Below, piece by piece: positions 17,394 through 26,478 of a DNA stretch of 64,000 nt; positions within the stretch are counted from its first letter, which is position 1, and each line of letters begins with the position of its first letter. Under the pieces are notes generated by a model. It had not been told where the DNA came from and searched no databases. It was given only the letters and a program-made list of their open reading frames with translations. This DNA comes from Haladaptatus paucihalophilus DX253 (lineage in GTDB: Archaea > Halobacteriota > Halobacteria > Halobacteriales > Haladaptataceae). The DNA is taken from positions 1-64,000 of the forward strand of contig NZ_AQXI01000006.1 of the NCBI RefSeq assembly GCF_000376445.1. The letters run 5' to 3'. The translations under genes were made by a program, and so were the position numbers.

Positions 17394-17774
17394 TCACGTG
17401 GACTTCGCCAAGCGCGAGATTTCGACCATCGTATCGTTGCTGTCGGGGTTCGAATCTCGGAAGGTCCAGGAGCGGTCGAACGTCATCCCTTCGTCTTGTC
17501 CTTTCATCAGCAGCTCGTCGAGCGCGAGTTTGAAATCGGCGGCCGTCGCCTCCTCGGATACGGATGGTTGACTCGGCGTCGGCTCGGCTAGTTCGGGTCG
17601 CGGGGCGAGGCTCGTTATCTCCACCATCACGTCGTCGTGTTTCTCGTGGCGGAAGGTCCACGAGCGGTCGAGTTCTACGTCGTTGTCTCGTGCCGTGGAG
17701 ACGAGGACTTCGAGGGTTCGCTCGAACTCCTCTGGAGAGGCTGCCCAGGCGGGTATGTGGTTTGCCTGGCTCAT
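17394..17774 (-). CDS. Duplicated-domain protein with two SW-x-FR repeats, family unknown
   Basis: 126 residues built of two similar halves. Half one reads SPEEFERTLEVLVSTARDND followed by ELDRSWTFR and DVMVEITSLA. Half two reads DFKLALDELLMKGQDEG followed by FDRSWTFR and DTMVEISRLA. A linker rich in Pro/Ser joins them. The paralog at 33940-34302 has the same two halves. The start at MSQANHI matches the paralog's MSQTDS start. I recognise no known fold. The upstream gap holds a GTTTGAAAC dyad shared with the paralog. Confidence 0.75.
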   Translation of the reverse strand: MSQANHIPAWAASPEEFERTLEVLVSTARDNDVELDRSWTFRHEKHDDVMVEITSLAPRPELAEPTPSQPSVSEEATAADFKLALDELLMKGQDEGMTFDRSWTFRDSNPDSNDTMVEISRLAKST

Positions 17775-17843
17775 TTCGATTTCTCCTACGCACATACCCT
17801 ACATAAACTCGGAATGCCGTCCCGTCTAGTTTCGGTCCTTCTC

Positions 17844-17868
17844 ACCGTTTGAAACAGTTCGAAACGGT
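17844..17868. promoter_or_regulatory. GTTTGAAAC dyad between two divergent genes
   Basis: ACCGTTTGAAAC is followed by AGTTC and GAAACGGT. The outer arms ACCGTTT and AAACGGT are exact inverted repeats. It lies 70 bp from the start of the duplicated-domain gene (minus strand) and 53 bp from the DUF7344-type gene (plus strand). It matches 20 of 24 positions of the element at 33854-33877. Confidence 0.65.
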
Positions 17869-17920
17869 CTGGGAGCGCGTCACCGGTTTATTATCGCTCC
17901 TGATTTTGATGGTGAATGTC

Positions 17921-18499
17921 ATGAGTGCGAGGGAGAAACTCTCGATCCAATCCGACGGACGGGTTTCCGTCGACGAGTCACCCGTCGAAAACGAGCTATC
18001 GACTGATGACGTGTTCCACCTGCTACAGAGTCAGCGACGCCGCGCTGCGATTCGCTATCTCTGGGATACGGACGGACCGGTCGAGATGCGCGACCTCGCG
18101 GAGCAGGTCGCCGCGTGGGAAAACGATACGACCGTCCACGCGCTCACCTCGGACGAACGTCAGCGAGCGTACATCCCGTTGTACCAATCTCACCTCCCGA
18201 AACTCGACGAAGAAGGGGTCATCGACTACGACAAAAACCGGGGTATCGTGAAGAAAACTCCCCTCGTGTCACAGTTAGAACGCTACCTCGATGCCGGCCG
18301 CGGCCCCGACATCGAACCCGAGGATGAGGAGCGTCGATGGAATGCGTACTATCTGACCGTTTCCCTCTTCGGGTCGGTTCTGTTCATCGGTGCCGCTTTT
18401 CGATTTCCGCTTTTGTCCCTCGTTCCCAGTCTCGCTGCTGTGACTTTCGTTCTCGCCGCGTTTTGGTCCGTTTCGGTTACTCACTCGCTTTCCGTGTGA
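17921..18499 (+). CDS. DUF7344-type winged-helix membrane protein (paralog 1)
   Basis: 192 residues. The N-terminal two thirds is a winged-helix-like domain with the nearly invariant block EMRDLAEQVAAWENDTTV, then TSDERQRAYIPLYQSHLPKL and GVIDYDKNRGIV. Two hydrophobic helices end the protein (VSLFGSVLFIGAAFRF and VAAVTFVLAAFW-like segment). ATG 17921 (MSAREK) is preferred over an upstream start that would add a hydrophobic, non-conserved stretch. Two paralogs are at 19606 and 38325. The role is probably transcription control from the membrane. Confidence 0.8.
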   Translation: MSAREKLSIQSDGRVSVDESPVENELSTDDVFHLLQSQRRRAAIRYLWDTDGPVEMRDLAEQVAAWENDTTVHALTSDERQRAYIPLYQSHLPKLDEEGVIDYDKNRGIVKKTPLVSQLERYLDAGRGPDIEPEDEERRWNAYYLTVSLFGSVLFIGAAFRFPLLSLVPSLAAVTFVLAAFWSVSVTHSLSV

Positions 18500-18512
18500 T
18501 TCCTACCCGTGG

Positions 18513-18680
18513 TTACCGTGATTTATCCAGGCAGTTCTCGCAGATATCTACGCTCGCTTGGAGATAGGTTCCCTTTTCCTCCAACTCCATTTCGATGCGT
18601 GTTACTGGGACGTAATCCTTACAGTACGCGCAACGTTCGATAGCGTCCACCCGGTTTGATATGTCGTGGTTTCTCGGCAT
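18513..18680 (-). CDS. Small zinc-finger protein (55 aa)
   Basis: 55 residues translated from an ATG complementary to 18678-18680. Two cysteine pairs, ERCAYCKDYVPV and DICENCLDK, are spaced to bind one zinc. The middle reads TRIEMELEEKGTYLQASV. The arrangement is typical of short haloarchaeal DUF-type zinc fingers. It is convergent with the DUF7344-type gene and followed upstream by a PadR gene on the same strand. No precise family is recalled. Confidence 0.6.
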   Translation of the reverse strand: MPRNHDISNRVDAIERCAYCKDYVPVTRIEMELEEKGTYLQASVDICENCLDKSR

Positions 18681-18810
18681 AGTGTGCGTTTCCCGTCTCT
18701 ACCCGACGGCCATCAGATGGAGTATGAAAAGGAACCCCCCAAAAGGTATGCGTTAGTATTTCCGTGTTTTAAGTACAAACGACCTGTAAGGGGGGAAAAG
18801 GGGTCGGTCG

Positions 18811-19110
18811 TTAGTCCGCGAGTTCGGCGCTTTCTTTCTCGCTGACGTACTTCGATTCCCATTCACGACGCGCTTCGATCTCCCGCTGTCCGCGCCGGGT
18901 GAGGGTGTAGTAGTTGGTTCGACGGTCCACTTGCCCCTTCTCGACCAATCCTTTGTCGACCAACGTATCGAGGTTCGGGTAGAGCCGGCCGTGGTGGATG
19001 TCCTTCTCGTAGTAATCTTCGAGCTCTTCTTTGATGGCGAGTCCGTGTGGTTCGGTCAACCCGTTGATGACGTACAACAGGTCTCGCTGGAAGCCAGTCA
19101 GGTCGTACAT
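18811..19110 (-). CDS. PadR-family transcriptional regulator
   Basis: 99 residues. Core segments FQRDLLYVINGLTEPHGLAI, HHGRLYPNLDTLVDKGLVEK and RRTNYYTLTRRGQREI match PadR and the paralog at 14689-15039. The C-terminus is short and charged. Target unknown. Confidence 0.85.
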   Translation of the reverse strand: MYDLTGFQRDLLYVINGLTEPHGLAIKEELEDYYEKDIHHGRLYPNLDTLVDKGLVEKGQVDRRTNYYTLTRRGQREIEARREWESKYVSEKESAELAD

Positions 19111-19329
19111 GTTCGGCTCGATGTTATGTCTACAGGGTATTAGTTAAGTGCATGATAATGCCCTCCTCAGGCGATGAAAAACGGATTAAACGGTTCGTTT
19201 GAAACTAGACAATTCTACCATCATTACAAAGTTTCATCATAATAGCCGCGTTCGTGTAATCCGTCACGAACTATCCGTTTACCCTCGGCCAAAGATAATA
19301 TATGCGACGAGTCATCACGTGGCTACAAT

Positions 19330-19563
19330 ATGAAGAAACAGGAGCTGATCCACGTTCACGGCTTACTCGCGGCGGTTCGAAACCAGTACGAGGAGCGGAG
19401 TGGACGAACGGTAGACCTATCCGAGTACGAGCAAACTGGGGTAAAACCGACATCGATACATCATTCGAAAACCGCCCATCAGGAGGCCATCTTCGCACTC
19501 GTTGACTGCCTCACTGACACGATGGCGGCGGAAGAAAAACAGCTAACATCACACGCTGACTGA
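19330..19563 (+). CDS. UPF0058 family protein (second copy)
   Basis: 77 residues beginning MKKQELIHVHGLLAAVRN, colinear with the copy at 11557 (shared PTSIHHSK block and HAD C-terminus). It is oriented toward the DUF7344-type gene at 19606, whose stop is about 40 bases away. Function unknown. Confidence 0.8.
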   Translation: MKKQELIHVHGLLAAVRNQYEERSGRTVDLSEYEQTGVKPTSIHHSKTAHQEAIFALVDCLTDTMAAEEKQLTSHAD

Positions 19564-19605
19564 TCGGTGCCATACTGGTTCGGTGCGTCGTCGTTTCGGT
19601 CCCGT

Positions 19606-20202
19606 CTATCCTTCGCGCGCCGTCCACCCCGACATGAATTGGGCGAGCGTTACGAACGAAAACATGGCGATGATGATGGCGCCGATAGCGACGCTCGGGA
19701 GCGTGGCGAGGACGGGGATGCCAAGGACAGCACCGGCGAGGACGATGGTGCTGAACGTCGAAACGCCGAGGTAGTAAAATTCCCACGGTGGTTCTCGACC
19801 GATCTCCTCGTGGTCGGTTTCCTCCGCTTCGACGGAGAGATACCGGTCGAGTTGGTCCGCAAGTTTCGTCCGTTTGACCGTCCCGCGGCTCTGGTCGTAG
19901 TCGATGATTCCTTCCTCGTCGAGTTTCGGCAGGTGTGACTGATAAAGTGGAATGTACACGCGCTGGCGTTCGTCCGAGGTGAGCGCCTGCACGGTCGTGT
20001 CGTTCTCCCACGCGGCGACCTGCTCCGCGAGGTCGCGCATCTCGACCGTCCCGTCGCGTCCCTTGAGATACCGTAGTACGTGACGCCGACGAGGCGTTTG
20101 AAGGAGGTGGAAGATTTTATCCTTTGAGAGCTCAGTCTCGGCACTTACTTCCGGAACGGTATGCGTTCCTCCATCATTGGTGTGAACTTCTGTAGCGCTC
20201 AT
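19606..20202 (-). CDS. DUF7344-type winged-helix membrane protein (paralog 2)
   Basis: 198 residues with the same block as its paralogs (EMRDLAEQVAAWENDTTVQ, IPLYQSHLPKLDEEGIIDYD) and two C-terminal membrane helices separated by a short loop. The start at MSATEV matches MSATTQ of the paralog at 38325; both starts are preceded by GTAGCGCTC on the opposite strand. The cytoplasmic winged helix with a membrane anchor suggests a regulator tied to the membrane. Confidence 0.8.
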   Translation of the reverse strand: MSATEVHTNDGGTHTVPEVSAETELSKDKIFHLLQTPRRRHVLRYLKGRDGTVEMRDLAEQVAAWENDTTVQALTSDERQRVYIPLYQSHLPKLDEEGIIDYDQSRGTVKRTKLADQLDRYLSVEAEETDHEEIGREPPWEFYYLGVSTFSTIVLAGAVLGIPVLATLPSVAIGAIIIAMFSFVTLAQFMSGWTAREG

Positions 20203-20253
20203 GACGGCTGAATTATCGCTAGAATAGGTAATAAACCAATAATGCGCTCCCAA

Positions 20254-20914
20254 TTTGTTGCGAACGGTTGTGATGGCTTGTTATGCCGCTTAGCACACCT
20301 ATAAGTTGTGTGGTCGTATTACTTGTCATTTATACTAAAATTACGTGAACTAACATGTGTGGGAGTGTCACTATCCTCGACACTACCGCTAGAAAACACC
20401 GCTCTCTGGCCTTGTACGGGTGGTTTTACGACAGTGGTTGGTTCCTTCTATGACCCGTCTGTCCGCACTTGTCGGACCGTATTGTCCAATTACTGGCCGT
20501 ACTATCTCTCGATTGGTCTATATTGTCGTACGAGATGTCTGCTGAAACAATTGTGGACGATGTTCCTCTCTTGCCCTCTCGTCTGTTAATTCCAACATTA
20601 AAATTATGAAATTTAAAGATTCGATTAATCGCCCTATAGTAAACAGGGAACGAGACGTAGAAAGATACGCCCAGCGCGGAGGCGGGGTCTTACAATATCC
20701 GGCCGCGAGGGTCGTTAGCGCTCATGACTCCAATACCCCTCGTGCTCAGTTCTCTATCCACGAGCGGCGTCGAACGGCGTCCTGTCTTGCCCTTCGACGA
20801 CCCACGTAATCGGTGGTCGGTGTGACATCCCGGTTGAATCTTAGCCCATGTTCGATTCCCGAAAGTTTAATGTGACGTAATGAAATACCACAACCGAGTT
20901 CGGGTTCCTCGACA
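20254..20914. other. Intergenic region, no gene seen
   Basis: About 660 AT-rich bases. A short GTTAGCGCTCATGA at about 20713 resembles the start region of the DUF7344-type genes on the minus strand, but no conserved coding follows. The last 60 bases should hold the promoter of the HTH-10 gene at 20915. Confidence 0.45.
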
Positions 20915-21661
20915 ATGGCACATGGCGCATCTAACTCCGATGGCCCTCTCAACGAACCGGACGGCTCGTCGAAGGGCGCTGCACAGGACGATTCCGCTCT
21001 TTCCGCTCCACCGAGAACTCTCTTTGCCGAAATTTTTGTCTCACATGGGCGTCTCATTCTCGTTCCGACGATAGAATCGTCCCCTGAAGTGACCATTCAG
21101 ATGGAAGAAACGCCGATGGCCGACGGCTCGCTTTTGTTCGTTTCCGTCGTCGGGGACGATTTTTCCCCGTTCGAGCGATCGCTCGAGACGGATGCGACCG
21201 TCCGTGCGGCGACACTTTTCTCCGCCGCCGCCGACCGGCGCGTGTATCGGATTCGGCCCGAATCGGATGTCGTTCCGTTCCTCCCTACCGCCGCCGACCT
21301 CGGTATTCGCGTCCTCGACGTAAAGAGCGGCACCGGTGGTTGGGTAATCCGTATCCAGATGCTCTCGCGTGAACCGCTCATCCAACTCCGGGAAGCGTGT
21401 CTGGAGCACGGGATCACGTTCCGTGTGCGGCAACTATTCGATGCGGACCCGAACACGGACCCTGACGGCGCTCGGCTGACCGGTCGCCAGCGCGACACGG
21501 TTCTCACCGCGTATCAATCGGGCTACTACGACGTGCCCCGTGGTATCTCACAGGGCGAACTCGCCGAGGAACTCGACGTCTCTACGTCGGCGATTTCGCA
21601 ACAACTTCGGCGTGCAACCCGGCAGCTTATCGCCAGTACGTTTGCCGTCGAACAGGATTAG
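20915..21661 (+). CDS. HTH-10 (Bat-like) transcriptional regulator
   Basis: 248 residues. The C-terminal HTH-10 domain reads LTGRQRDTVLTAYQSGYYDV and then EELDVSTSAISQQLRRATRQ. The sensor-like middle (GTGGWVIRIQMLSREPLIQL) aligns with the regulator at 7944, showing recent duplication within the family. The N-terminal 30 residues are polar and variable. Its stop overlaps the stop of the opposite-strand gene by four bases (21658-21661). Confidence 0.85.
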   Translation: MAHGASNSDGPLNEPDGSSKGAAQDDSALSAPPRTLFAEIFVSHGRLILVPTIESSPEVTIQMEETPMADGSLLFVSVVGDDFSPFERSLETDATVRAATLFSAAADRRVYRIRPESDVVPFLPTAADLGIRVLDVKSGTGGWVIRIQMLSREPLIQLREACLEHGITFRVRQLFDADPNTDPDGARLTGRQRDTVLTAYQSGYYDVPRGISQGELAEELDVSTSAISQQLRRATRQLIASTFAVEQD

Positions 21662-22731
21662 GCTTCGAACGGGGATTTCGACGCTTCCGGTTCGGACCCG
21701 TTGAGGAAGACGAGATTCCCGCGTCCGATTTGTACCCGTGTTATCTCGTCGTTTTCCTCCATCTTCGAGAGTTTTCTGCTCACGGTCGATTTCGACCACG
21801 AGGTTTCGGTCGTGATATCCGCCTGCTTCATCCGGCCGCCGTACTGGATGAGGAGCGACCGAATTCTCTCTTCGTCGGTGAGCATCTCCTCGTCGGCCAG
21901 ATTTCCGACCGGCGGCTGTTCTGGTTCCCGTCTTTGTTCCGTTTGTTGGGGTGATTCTTCCGTGGTGGTTGCCACGGTCGTTTCCCCTTTCTCATCTTCC
22001 GGTTTCTTTCGCTCGAACAGCCCGGACAGGACGGAACGGATGGAAGAAAGCGGTCCGTCGCTCGGCTTGTCGTTCGATTCGGCGGACTCTTCGGTTTCGT
22101 TCGATTCGCTCGCCTCGTCGTCCGGAGAGTAGGCTGGAGTGGTCGTCCACTCGGCACCGTTGTCGGAAATCTCGACGACGACATCGAACAGCGTTTTCAG
22201 GGTATTCGTCGTCTCGGGGTCGTGAATGTCGGGGTCCATCTGGAAATAGCCGATGCCCCCCGCGGCCTGTATTCGGTGAGTGAGTATGTGGAGATATCGG
22301 AATGCGGTATCGAAATCGACGTATTCGAGGAGGACGGTCAGCGTCTGTACCGAGACGACCGGCTGCGTTTCCCCGTTCGACCACTCCTTCAGTCGGTCGC
22401 TCAACGGGACGATTATCTCCATCGGGTCGGTCGGATCGACGACCTCCGTCGTCACGGTGTTGGACGTCTGTTCGTCGTACGTTTCGGACTGTGCCATCCC
22501 GCTCGCGTGGATGAAACGAACCTCTCGCGGTGATCTGCCCACGCTCCGTTCCCAGTCCCCGAGCCACTGTCCCGGTGGTTGCGTGTAGGTGACGGCCGCG
22601 AGACTGACGTTTTCGGGTCGCGTCGAAGCTACGAGCTCCATATGTGCCCGGTTGCCATCAGGCGTAAGAGGGGCGAGGACGAGAACGTTTGACGCTCCCT
22701 GGAGATCTTCTTCTATTTTGCGGACGTTCAT
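21658..22731 (-). CDS. KaiC-like (DUF7504-type) protein with C-terminal winged helix
   Basis: 357 residues. The N-terminal half resembles a RecA/KaiC fold that has lost the Walker A lysine motif (GASNVLVLAPLTPDGNRAHM). It keeps a later beta-strand block QPVVSVQTLTVLLEYVDFDT. An acidic, low-complexity linker (about 205-275) leads to a winged helix, RIRSLLIQYGGRMKQADITT, then SWSKSTVSRKLSKMEE and QIGRGNLVFL. That last domain is nearly the same as in the membrane protein at 36954. A TATA-like ATATATAAT lies just upstream (22748-22757). It probably binds DNA; the sensing half is unknown. Confidence 0.75.
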   Translation of the reverse strand: MNVRKIEEDLQGASNVLVLAPLTPDGNRAHMELVASTRPENVSLAAVTYTQPPGQWLGDWERSVGRSPREVRFIHASGMAQSETYDEQTSNTVTTEVVDPTDPMEIIVPLSDRLKEWSNGETQPVVSVQTLTVLLEYVDFDTAFRYLHILTHRIQAAGGIGYFQMDPDIHDPETTNTLKTLFDVVVEISDNGAEWTTTPAYSPDDEASESNETEESAESNDKPSDGPLSSIRSVLSGLFERKKPEDEKGETTVATTTEESPQQTEQRREPEQPPVGNLADEEMLTDEERIRSLLIQYGGRMKQADITTETSWSKSTVSRKLSKMEENDEITRVQIGRGNLVFLNGSEPEASKSPFEA

Positions 22732-23168
22732 TTATTCCATTTCCCAATATATAATTTTATTTTTACATTACCGAGGCTATTTTGCATGCTAAATACACTG
22801 GAACTCGATATCAATGTATTGCTCTCCTATACTATCCCCTAATATACGTTTGTATTCTTGGTCGTTGAATCCCCAGCCGTTCCATCATCTTTGGCCGATT
22901 TTTTATAGAAATTCGAACCGTTTTTGTCTCGTCGTTTTCGGCGCAAGTGTGAGGATATTCCGCAAGACGTTCGGATAGACATGGAGGTGTACACGTGCCT
23001 TCCCCGTCGCCTCGTACCCATCTATCGTTATTCATACCTGCGAGCCGTTGTGACAACCCGTATTCGTTATAAGCCATACAGTAGCCTACCCTAAAGCCAG
23101 TGTGTGACTATTACCATCCCTTATTAGCTACCCGGTTGTCAAAAAGCATTGGCTTGCAAATGCAGGTA
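22732..23168. other. Intergenic AT-rich region, one doubtful small ORF
   Basis: About 440 bases. A frame of up to 81 codons on the minus strand (22832-23077) contains CTPPCL and HTCAEN, but third-base composition is AT-rich, unlike neighbouring genes, and no family is recognised. I do not call it. Confidence 0.4.
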
Positions 23169-23816
23169 CTATCCTTCATGTCGCAGTGTGTTCGTGATAA
23201 GATTTGCATGCCCACGGCGTAATCGTGTCGAAAGTGCGTTCGGTGATATGTCGAGTTCCCCGGCCACGTGTTTCAACGTCGCTCCACGAGGGACGCTGAA
23301 GTAGCCGGAATCGAGCGCCGTTACCAGTGCTTCCCGCTGTTTCGGCGTCACTTCGTACTTCCCGAACGCGTTCGGATGTCGTGATTCGTACATTCGAATC
23401 AACTGAAACGAGAGGTCGTAACTCGAACAGTAGTCGTGGAACTCCGTCAGCGACGACTCGCTCGGAAACAACAGTTTGAGATACCAGTCGTTTCCATCGC
23501 TCGTCGCCTCCAGAATGCTAGCTTTCAACTCCGAGACGGCGTGACCGACGGTCCCCGTGCGCTGCCGCCACGAGACGCGATAGAACCGTTCGTTGTCGTG
23601 GTTTTCGAGCAACGTTATTGTCTCGACGGTTACGTCCTCGCCGAGTGCACGCTCGAACCGCTCGACCGATTCCCCGCTCGCCCAGAAATACGGTGTCACG
23701 TACTCGCTGTCCGCAACGACGCGCTCTATTTCGACGTGAATATCGGAGATTCGCTCCAGCGTCTCGTGAAGGATGAACTCCTCCGATGGCACGGCGAACT
23801 CGGTCAAAACGCTCAT
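23169..23816 (-). CDS. HTH-10 (Bat-like) transcriptional regulator
   Basis: 215 residues. The HTH-10 domain at the end reads VTPKQREALVTALDSGYFSV and then AGELDISPNALSTRLRRGH. The N-terminal sensor-like domain (FAVPSEEFILHETLERISD) is of the type found in halo-archaeal Bat paralogs with no GAF or PAS part. It is divergent from the HalX response regulator at 24050, with a 233-bp shared upstream region. Confidence 0.85.
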   Translation of the reverse strand: MSVLTEFAVPSEEFILHETLERISDIHVEIERVVADSEYVTPYFWASGESVERFERALGEDVTVETITLLENHDNERFYRVSWRQRTGTVGHAVSELKASILEATSDGNDWYLKLLFPSESSLTEFHDYCSSYDLSFQLIRMYESRHPNAFGKYEVTPKQREALVTALDSGYFSVPRGATLKHVAGELDISPNALSTRLRRGHANLITNTLRHEG

Positions 23817-23900
23817 CTCTCTAGCCGAGGCATGCGTTCGGGGATATTGTAGTTACCGGCGGCTCACTCGGTTTCTCTCCGCCATCTTTAGAACCCCTTC

Positions 23901-23919
23901 CGAAAAACTTTTATAAAAA
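23901..23919 (+). promoter_or_regulatory. BRE/TATA-like promoter element
   Basis: CGAAAAACTTTTATAAAAA is a good match to a haloarchaeal BRE (CGAAA) followed by a TATA box. It lies 130 bp before the HalX gene start, so it would give a leader; a closer TATA-like TTTGATATA near 24013 could serve a leaderless start. Confidence 0.45.
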
Positions 23920-24049
23920 TGCGATCCATCGGTTTATTGATTGCAAGACGAGTGAGTGTCGTTTATGGATTATATTCGAAGCCGCTGCCGGTGTATGAAT
24001 CGCAACCTTACATTTGATATAGCAACGGCAGTGAACCTCAACGCAACCA

Positions 24050-24673
24050 ATGTCTGACGAGCCAACTGTTCTCATCGTTGACGACGAACATGCTATCACT
24101 GACTTACACGCACGCTGGCTCGAAGATTCCTACGAAGTCCGGAAGGCGTACAACGGAACCGAGGCTCTAGAAACTATCGACGAGGACGTCGATATCGTTC
24201 TTCTCGACCGTCGGATGCCCGACCGCTCCGGGCAGGAGGTTCTCGACGAAATCCGCGAGCAGGCGTTCGACTGTCGGGTGGCGATGGTGACCGCCGTCGA
24301 ACCGGATTTTGACATTCTCGAACTCGGATTCGATGCCTACATCTGTAAACCGGTTTCCGACCCGGAACAGCTCCGTGAAATCGTCGCGTCGCTCGAGACC
24401 CGCTCGACGTACGACTCGCAAGTACAGGAACTGCTTGCGCTGTCGTCGAAGAAAGCGGCGCTCGAAGAACGCAAGGAATCGGACGAGTTGTCGAAAAACG
24501 AGGATTACACCGAACTCGAGACGCGGTTAGCATCGCTTCGAAACGAGCTTTCGTCCACGGCTATGGAGTTGGACGACGACGACCTTCGTGCGGAGTTTCA
24601 CGGCCGCAACGACTCGGGGTCCAAACTCATGAAATCCGCAGAGGGGGGGGACGCGTCGGAGTCCAGAGACTAA
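24050..24673 (+). CDS. HalX-type response regulator
   Basis: 207 residues. The receiver domain has the acidic pair D11/D12, phospho-acceptor D53 in LLDRRMPDRSG, T81 and K100 in the canonical places. The C-terminal HalX domain (KKAALEERKESDELS, then LETRLASLRNEL) is helical and found only in haloarchaeal receivers, with no known DNA-binding part. A histidine kinase follows 190 bp downstream on the same strand and is its probable partner. Confidence 0.9.
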   Translation: MSDEPTVLIVDDEHAITDLHARWLEDSYEVRKAYNGTEALETIDEDVDIVLLDRRMPDRSGQEVLDEIREQAFDCRVAMVTAVEPDFDILELGFDAYICKPVSDPEQLREIVASLETRSTYDSQVQELLALSSKKAALEERKESDELSKNEDYTELETRLASLRNELSSTAMELDDDDLRAEFHGRNDSGSKLMKSAEGGDASESRD

Positions 24674-24862
24674 GGGTTCCGAACGTGCGGTTGTGTCGGA
24701 TAGTCGATTAAATTGTGAATCTCGGTCATGAATCCACTACGAAAATAACATCTATGATACTGGCCTCCACGGCGCGTCTCCAGAGGGGTTTCGCGTCATC
24801 TCCTTTGAGACACTCCGCGTTCCGACGGCTCCGTTTGGCCGACTACGTACGGGAACGATAAC

Positions 24863-26269
24863 ATGAGCGAAAATCGGTCGGCATCCAGTCAGGAGTCGGT
24901 CACGAAGGGGAGTATCCTTCTGCTTATCGACCACCGCCGAAACCGTCGTTTGTTGGCCGACTGGCTCACGTCGGAGTACGAAGTGGTGCTTCCGAAACAC
25001 GGCGTCGATACGTCGTTCGACCTGTGTATCGTCGACGAAGCGTCGTTCAGTCGCTATCGTGACGAACTCGAAGCCAAAAAGGAGGCGTCCCTCCCGACGT
25101 TCCTTCCCTATCTCCTCGTCACATCGACGAATTCCCCGGCGCGGACGCCGGAAGTGTGGCAGGGCGTCGACGAGGTTATCACGACACCCATCGAGAAGGC
25201 GGTGTTACAGGCGCGCCTGGACGGATTGCTCGAACGGCGGCGGCTTTCCGTCGAAATCGAGCGGGAGAAAGAACAGAGCGAACATCGGTTCCGAACGCTG
25301 TTCCAGACGGCCCCCGACCCCGTGTTCGTTCTCGATGCGGACGGAAGGATTCAGTCGGTAAACGACGCGTTTTGTCACGTTTCCGGACGCAACCGGTCTG
25401 CTGTTCTCGGCGAACGGCTCGAAAACATCGATGCGTTCCCCAACGATTCCATCGACGAACTCACCGCGGATATGCGCGAACGGAAGCGAGGTAACTCCTC
25501 TCCGTACTCGGTGACGTACATGACCCCGGACGGGGAAAACCGCTACGCCGAAATTAACACGACGCGGATGCGTTTCGACGAGGAGAACCCGGAAATCATC
25601 GGCATAATTCGGGACGTGACCGAACACAAGCGCCGAAAGCAGGAACTACAGCGCCAAAACGAGCGCCTCGACGAGTTCGCCAGCATGCTCGCCCACGAGC
25701 TCCGCAATCCCCTCGGTATCGCCCAGGGGTACCTCCGCGTTGCGAGGGCGGAAGACTCCGAGGACGCCTTCGAGGAGGTCAGCGGTGCGCTCGACCGAAT
25801 GGAACGGATGATAAACGAAATGCTCGACCTCGCGCGCAAACCCGATGCGCTCACGGAGAAGGAGGTGACGGAGTTTCACGAAATCGTCGAGGACGCGTGG
25901 TCACGTGCCGCTCCGCCCGAGGCGACGTTGATGCTGGAGAACGTGGAAGAGGAGATTTCGGCGGACATCGACAGGTTGAGTCAGGTGTTCGAAAACCTGT
26001 TCCGGAACGCCATCGAGCACGTCGGACGGGACGTCACCGTTCACGTCAAACGTATCTCGAACGGCGTCTGTATCGTTGACGACGGTCCCGGAATCTCGGA
26101 CGACGAGCGCGAATTGGTGTTCCAGAGCGGGTACACGACGGACAACGGAACCGGTTTGGGCCTGTCGATTGTCCAGCAAATCGTGGAAGCGCACGGCTGG
26201 GAGATTAACGTATTGGAAGGAAGTGCCGGTGGTTCGCGGTTCGAAATTACCGGTATCGATTTCGAATAG
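24863..26269 (+). CDS. PAS-domain sensor histidine kinase
   Basis: 468 residues, no membrane span. It has an N-terminal receiver-like domain without the usual acidic pair, a PAS domain near 145-255 (FQTAPDPVFVLDADGRIQSV), a HisKA box with phospho-accepting His278 (LAHELRNPLG), an N box (FENLFRNAIEHVG), G1 (VDDGPGIS, about 405-412) and G2 (GTGLGLSIV, 429-437). It autophosphorylates on ATP and likely hands phosphate to the HalX regulator upstream. The PAS ligand is unknown. Confidence 0.9.
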   Translation: MSENRSASSQESVTKGSILLLIDHRRNRRLLADWLTSEYEVVLPKHGVDTSFDLCIVDEASFSRYRDELEAKKEASLPTFLPYLLVTSTNSPARTPEVWQGVDEVITTPIEKAVLQARLDGLLERRRLSVEIEREKEQSEHRFRTLFQTAPDPVFVLDADGRIQSVNDAFCHVSGRNRSAVLGERLENIDAFPNDSIDELTADMRERKRGNSSPYSVTYMTPDGENRYAEINTTRMRFDEENPEIIGIIRDVTEHKRRKQELQRQNERLDEFASMLAHELRNPLGIAQGYLRVARAEDSEDAFEEVSGALDRMERMINEMLDLARKPDALTEKEVTEFHEIVEDAWSRAAPPEATLMLENVEEEISADIDRLSQVFENLFRNAIEHVGRDVTVHVKRISNGVCIVDDGPGISDDERELVFQSGYTTDNGTGLGLSIVQQIVEAHGWEINVLEGSAGGSRFEITGIDFE

Positions 26270-26390
26270 CGGGTGAAGGGACCACCCGCCGTGTTGGAAA
26301 CAAAATCGGGGGGTTCGCGCGGGATGGTAGTCGCGTCCCCCGCGGGTACTCCCGCGCTCGAATCGACGTGGTTCACCTGAAAAGAGCTTG

Positions 26391-26416
26391 CTCTTACCCG
26401 GGGTGAAAGTGAAGCG
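26391..26416 (+). promoter_or_regulatory. CTTACCC...GAAAGT element, copy 1
   Basis: CTCTTACCCG is followed by GGGTGAAAGTGAAGCG. It matches 26965-26990 at 22 of 26 positions and lies just downstream of the zinc-finger operon. Confidence 0.5.
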
Positions 26417-26478
26417 ATACTGTTCGGAGTGTGGGAGAGGGCGGTGGTATCGACGTTCCCCGTCGAACGACGAACACG

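Noticed and set aside
22832-23077. Possible 81-aa gene on the minus strand
   Set aside because: AT-rich third positions and no family; CxxxC-like residues are too few to convince.
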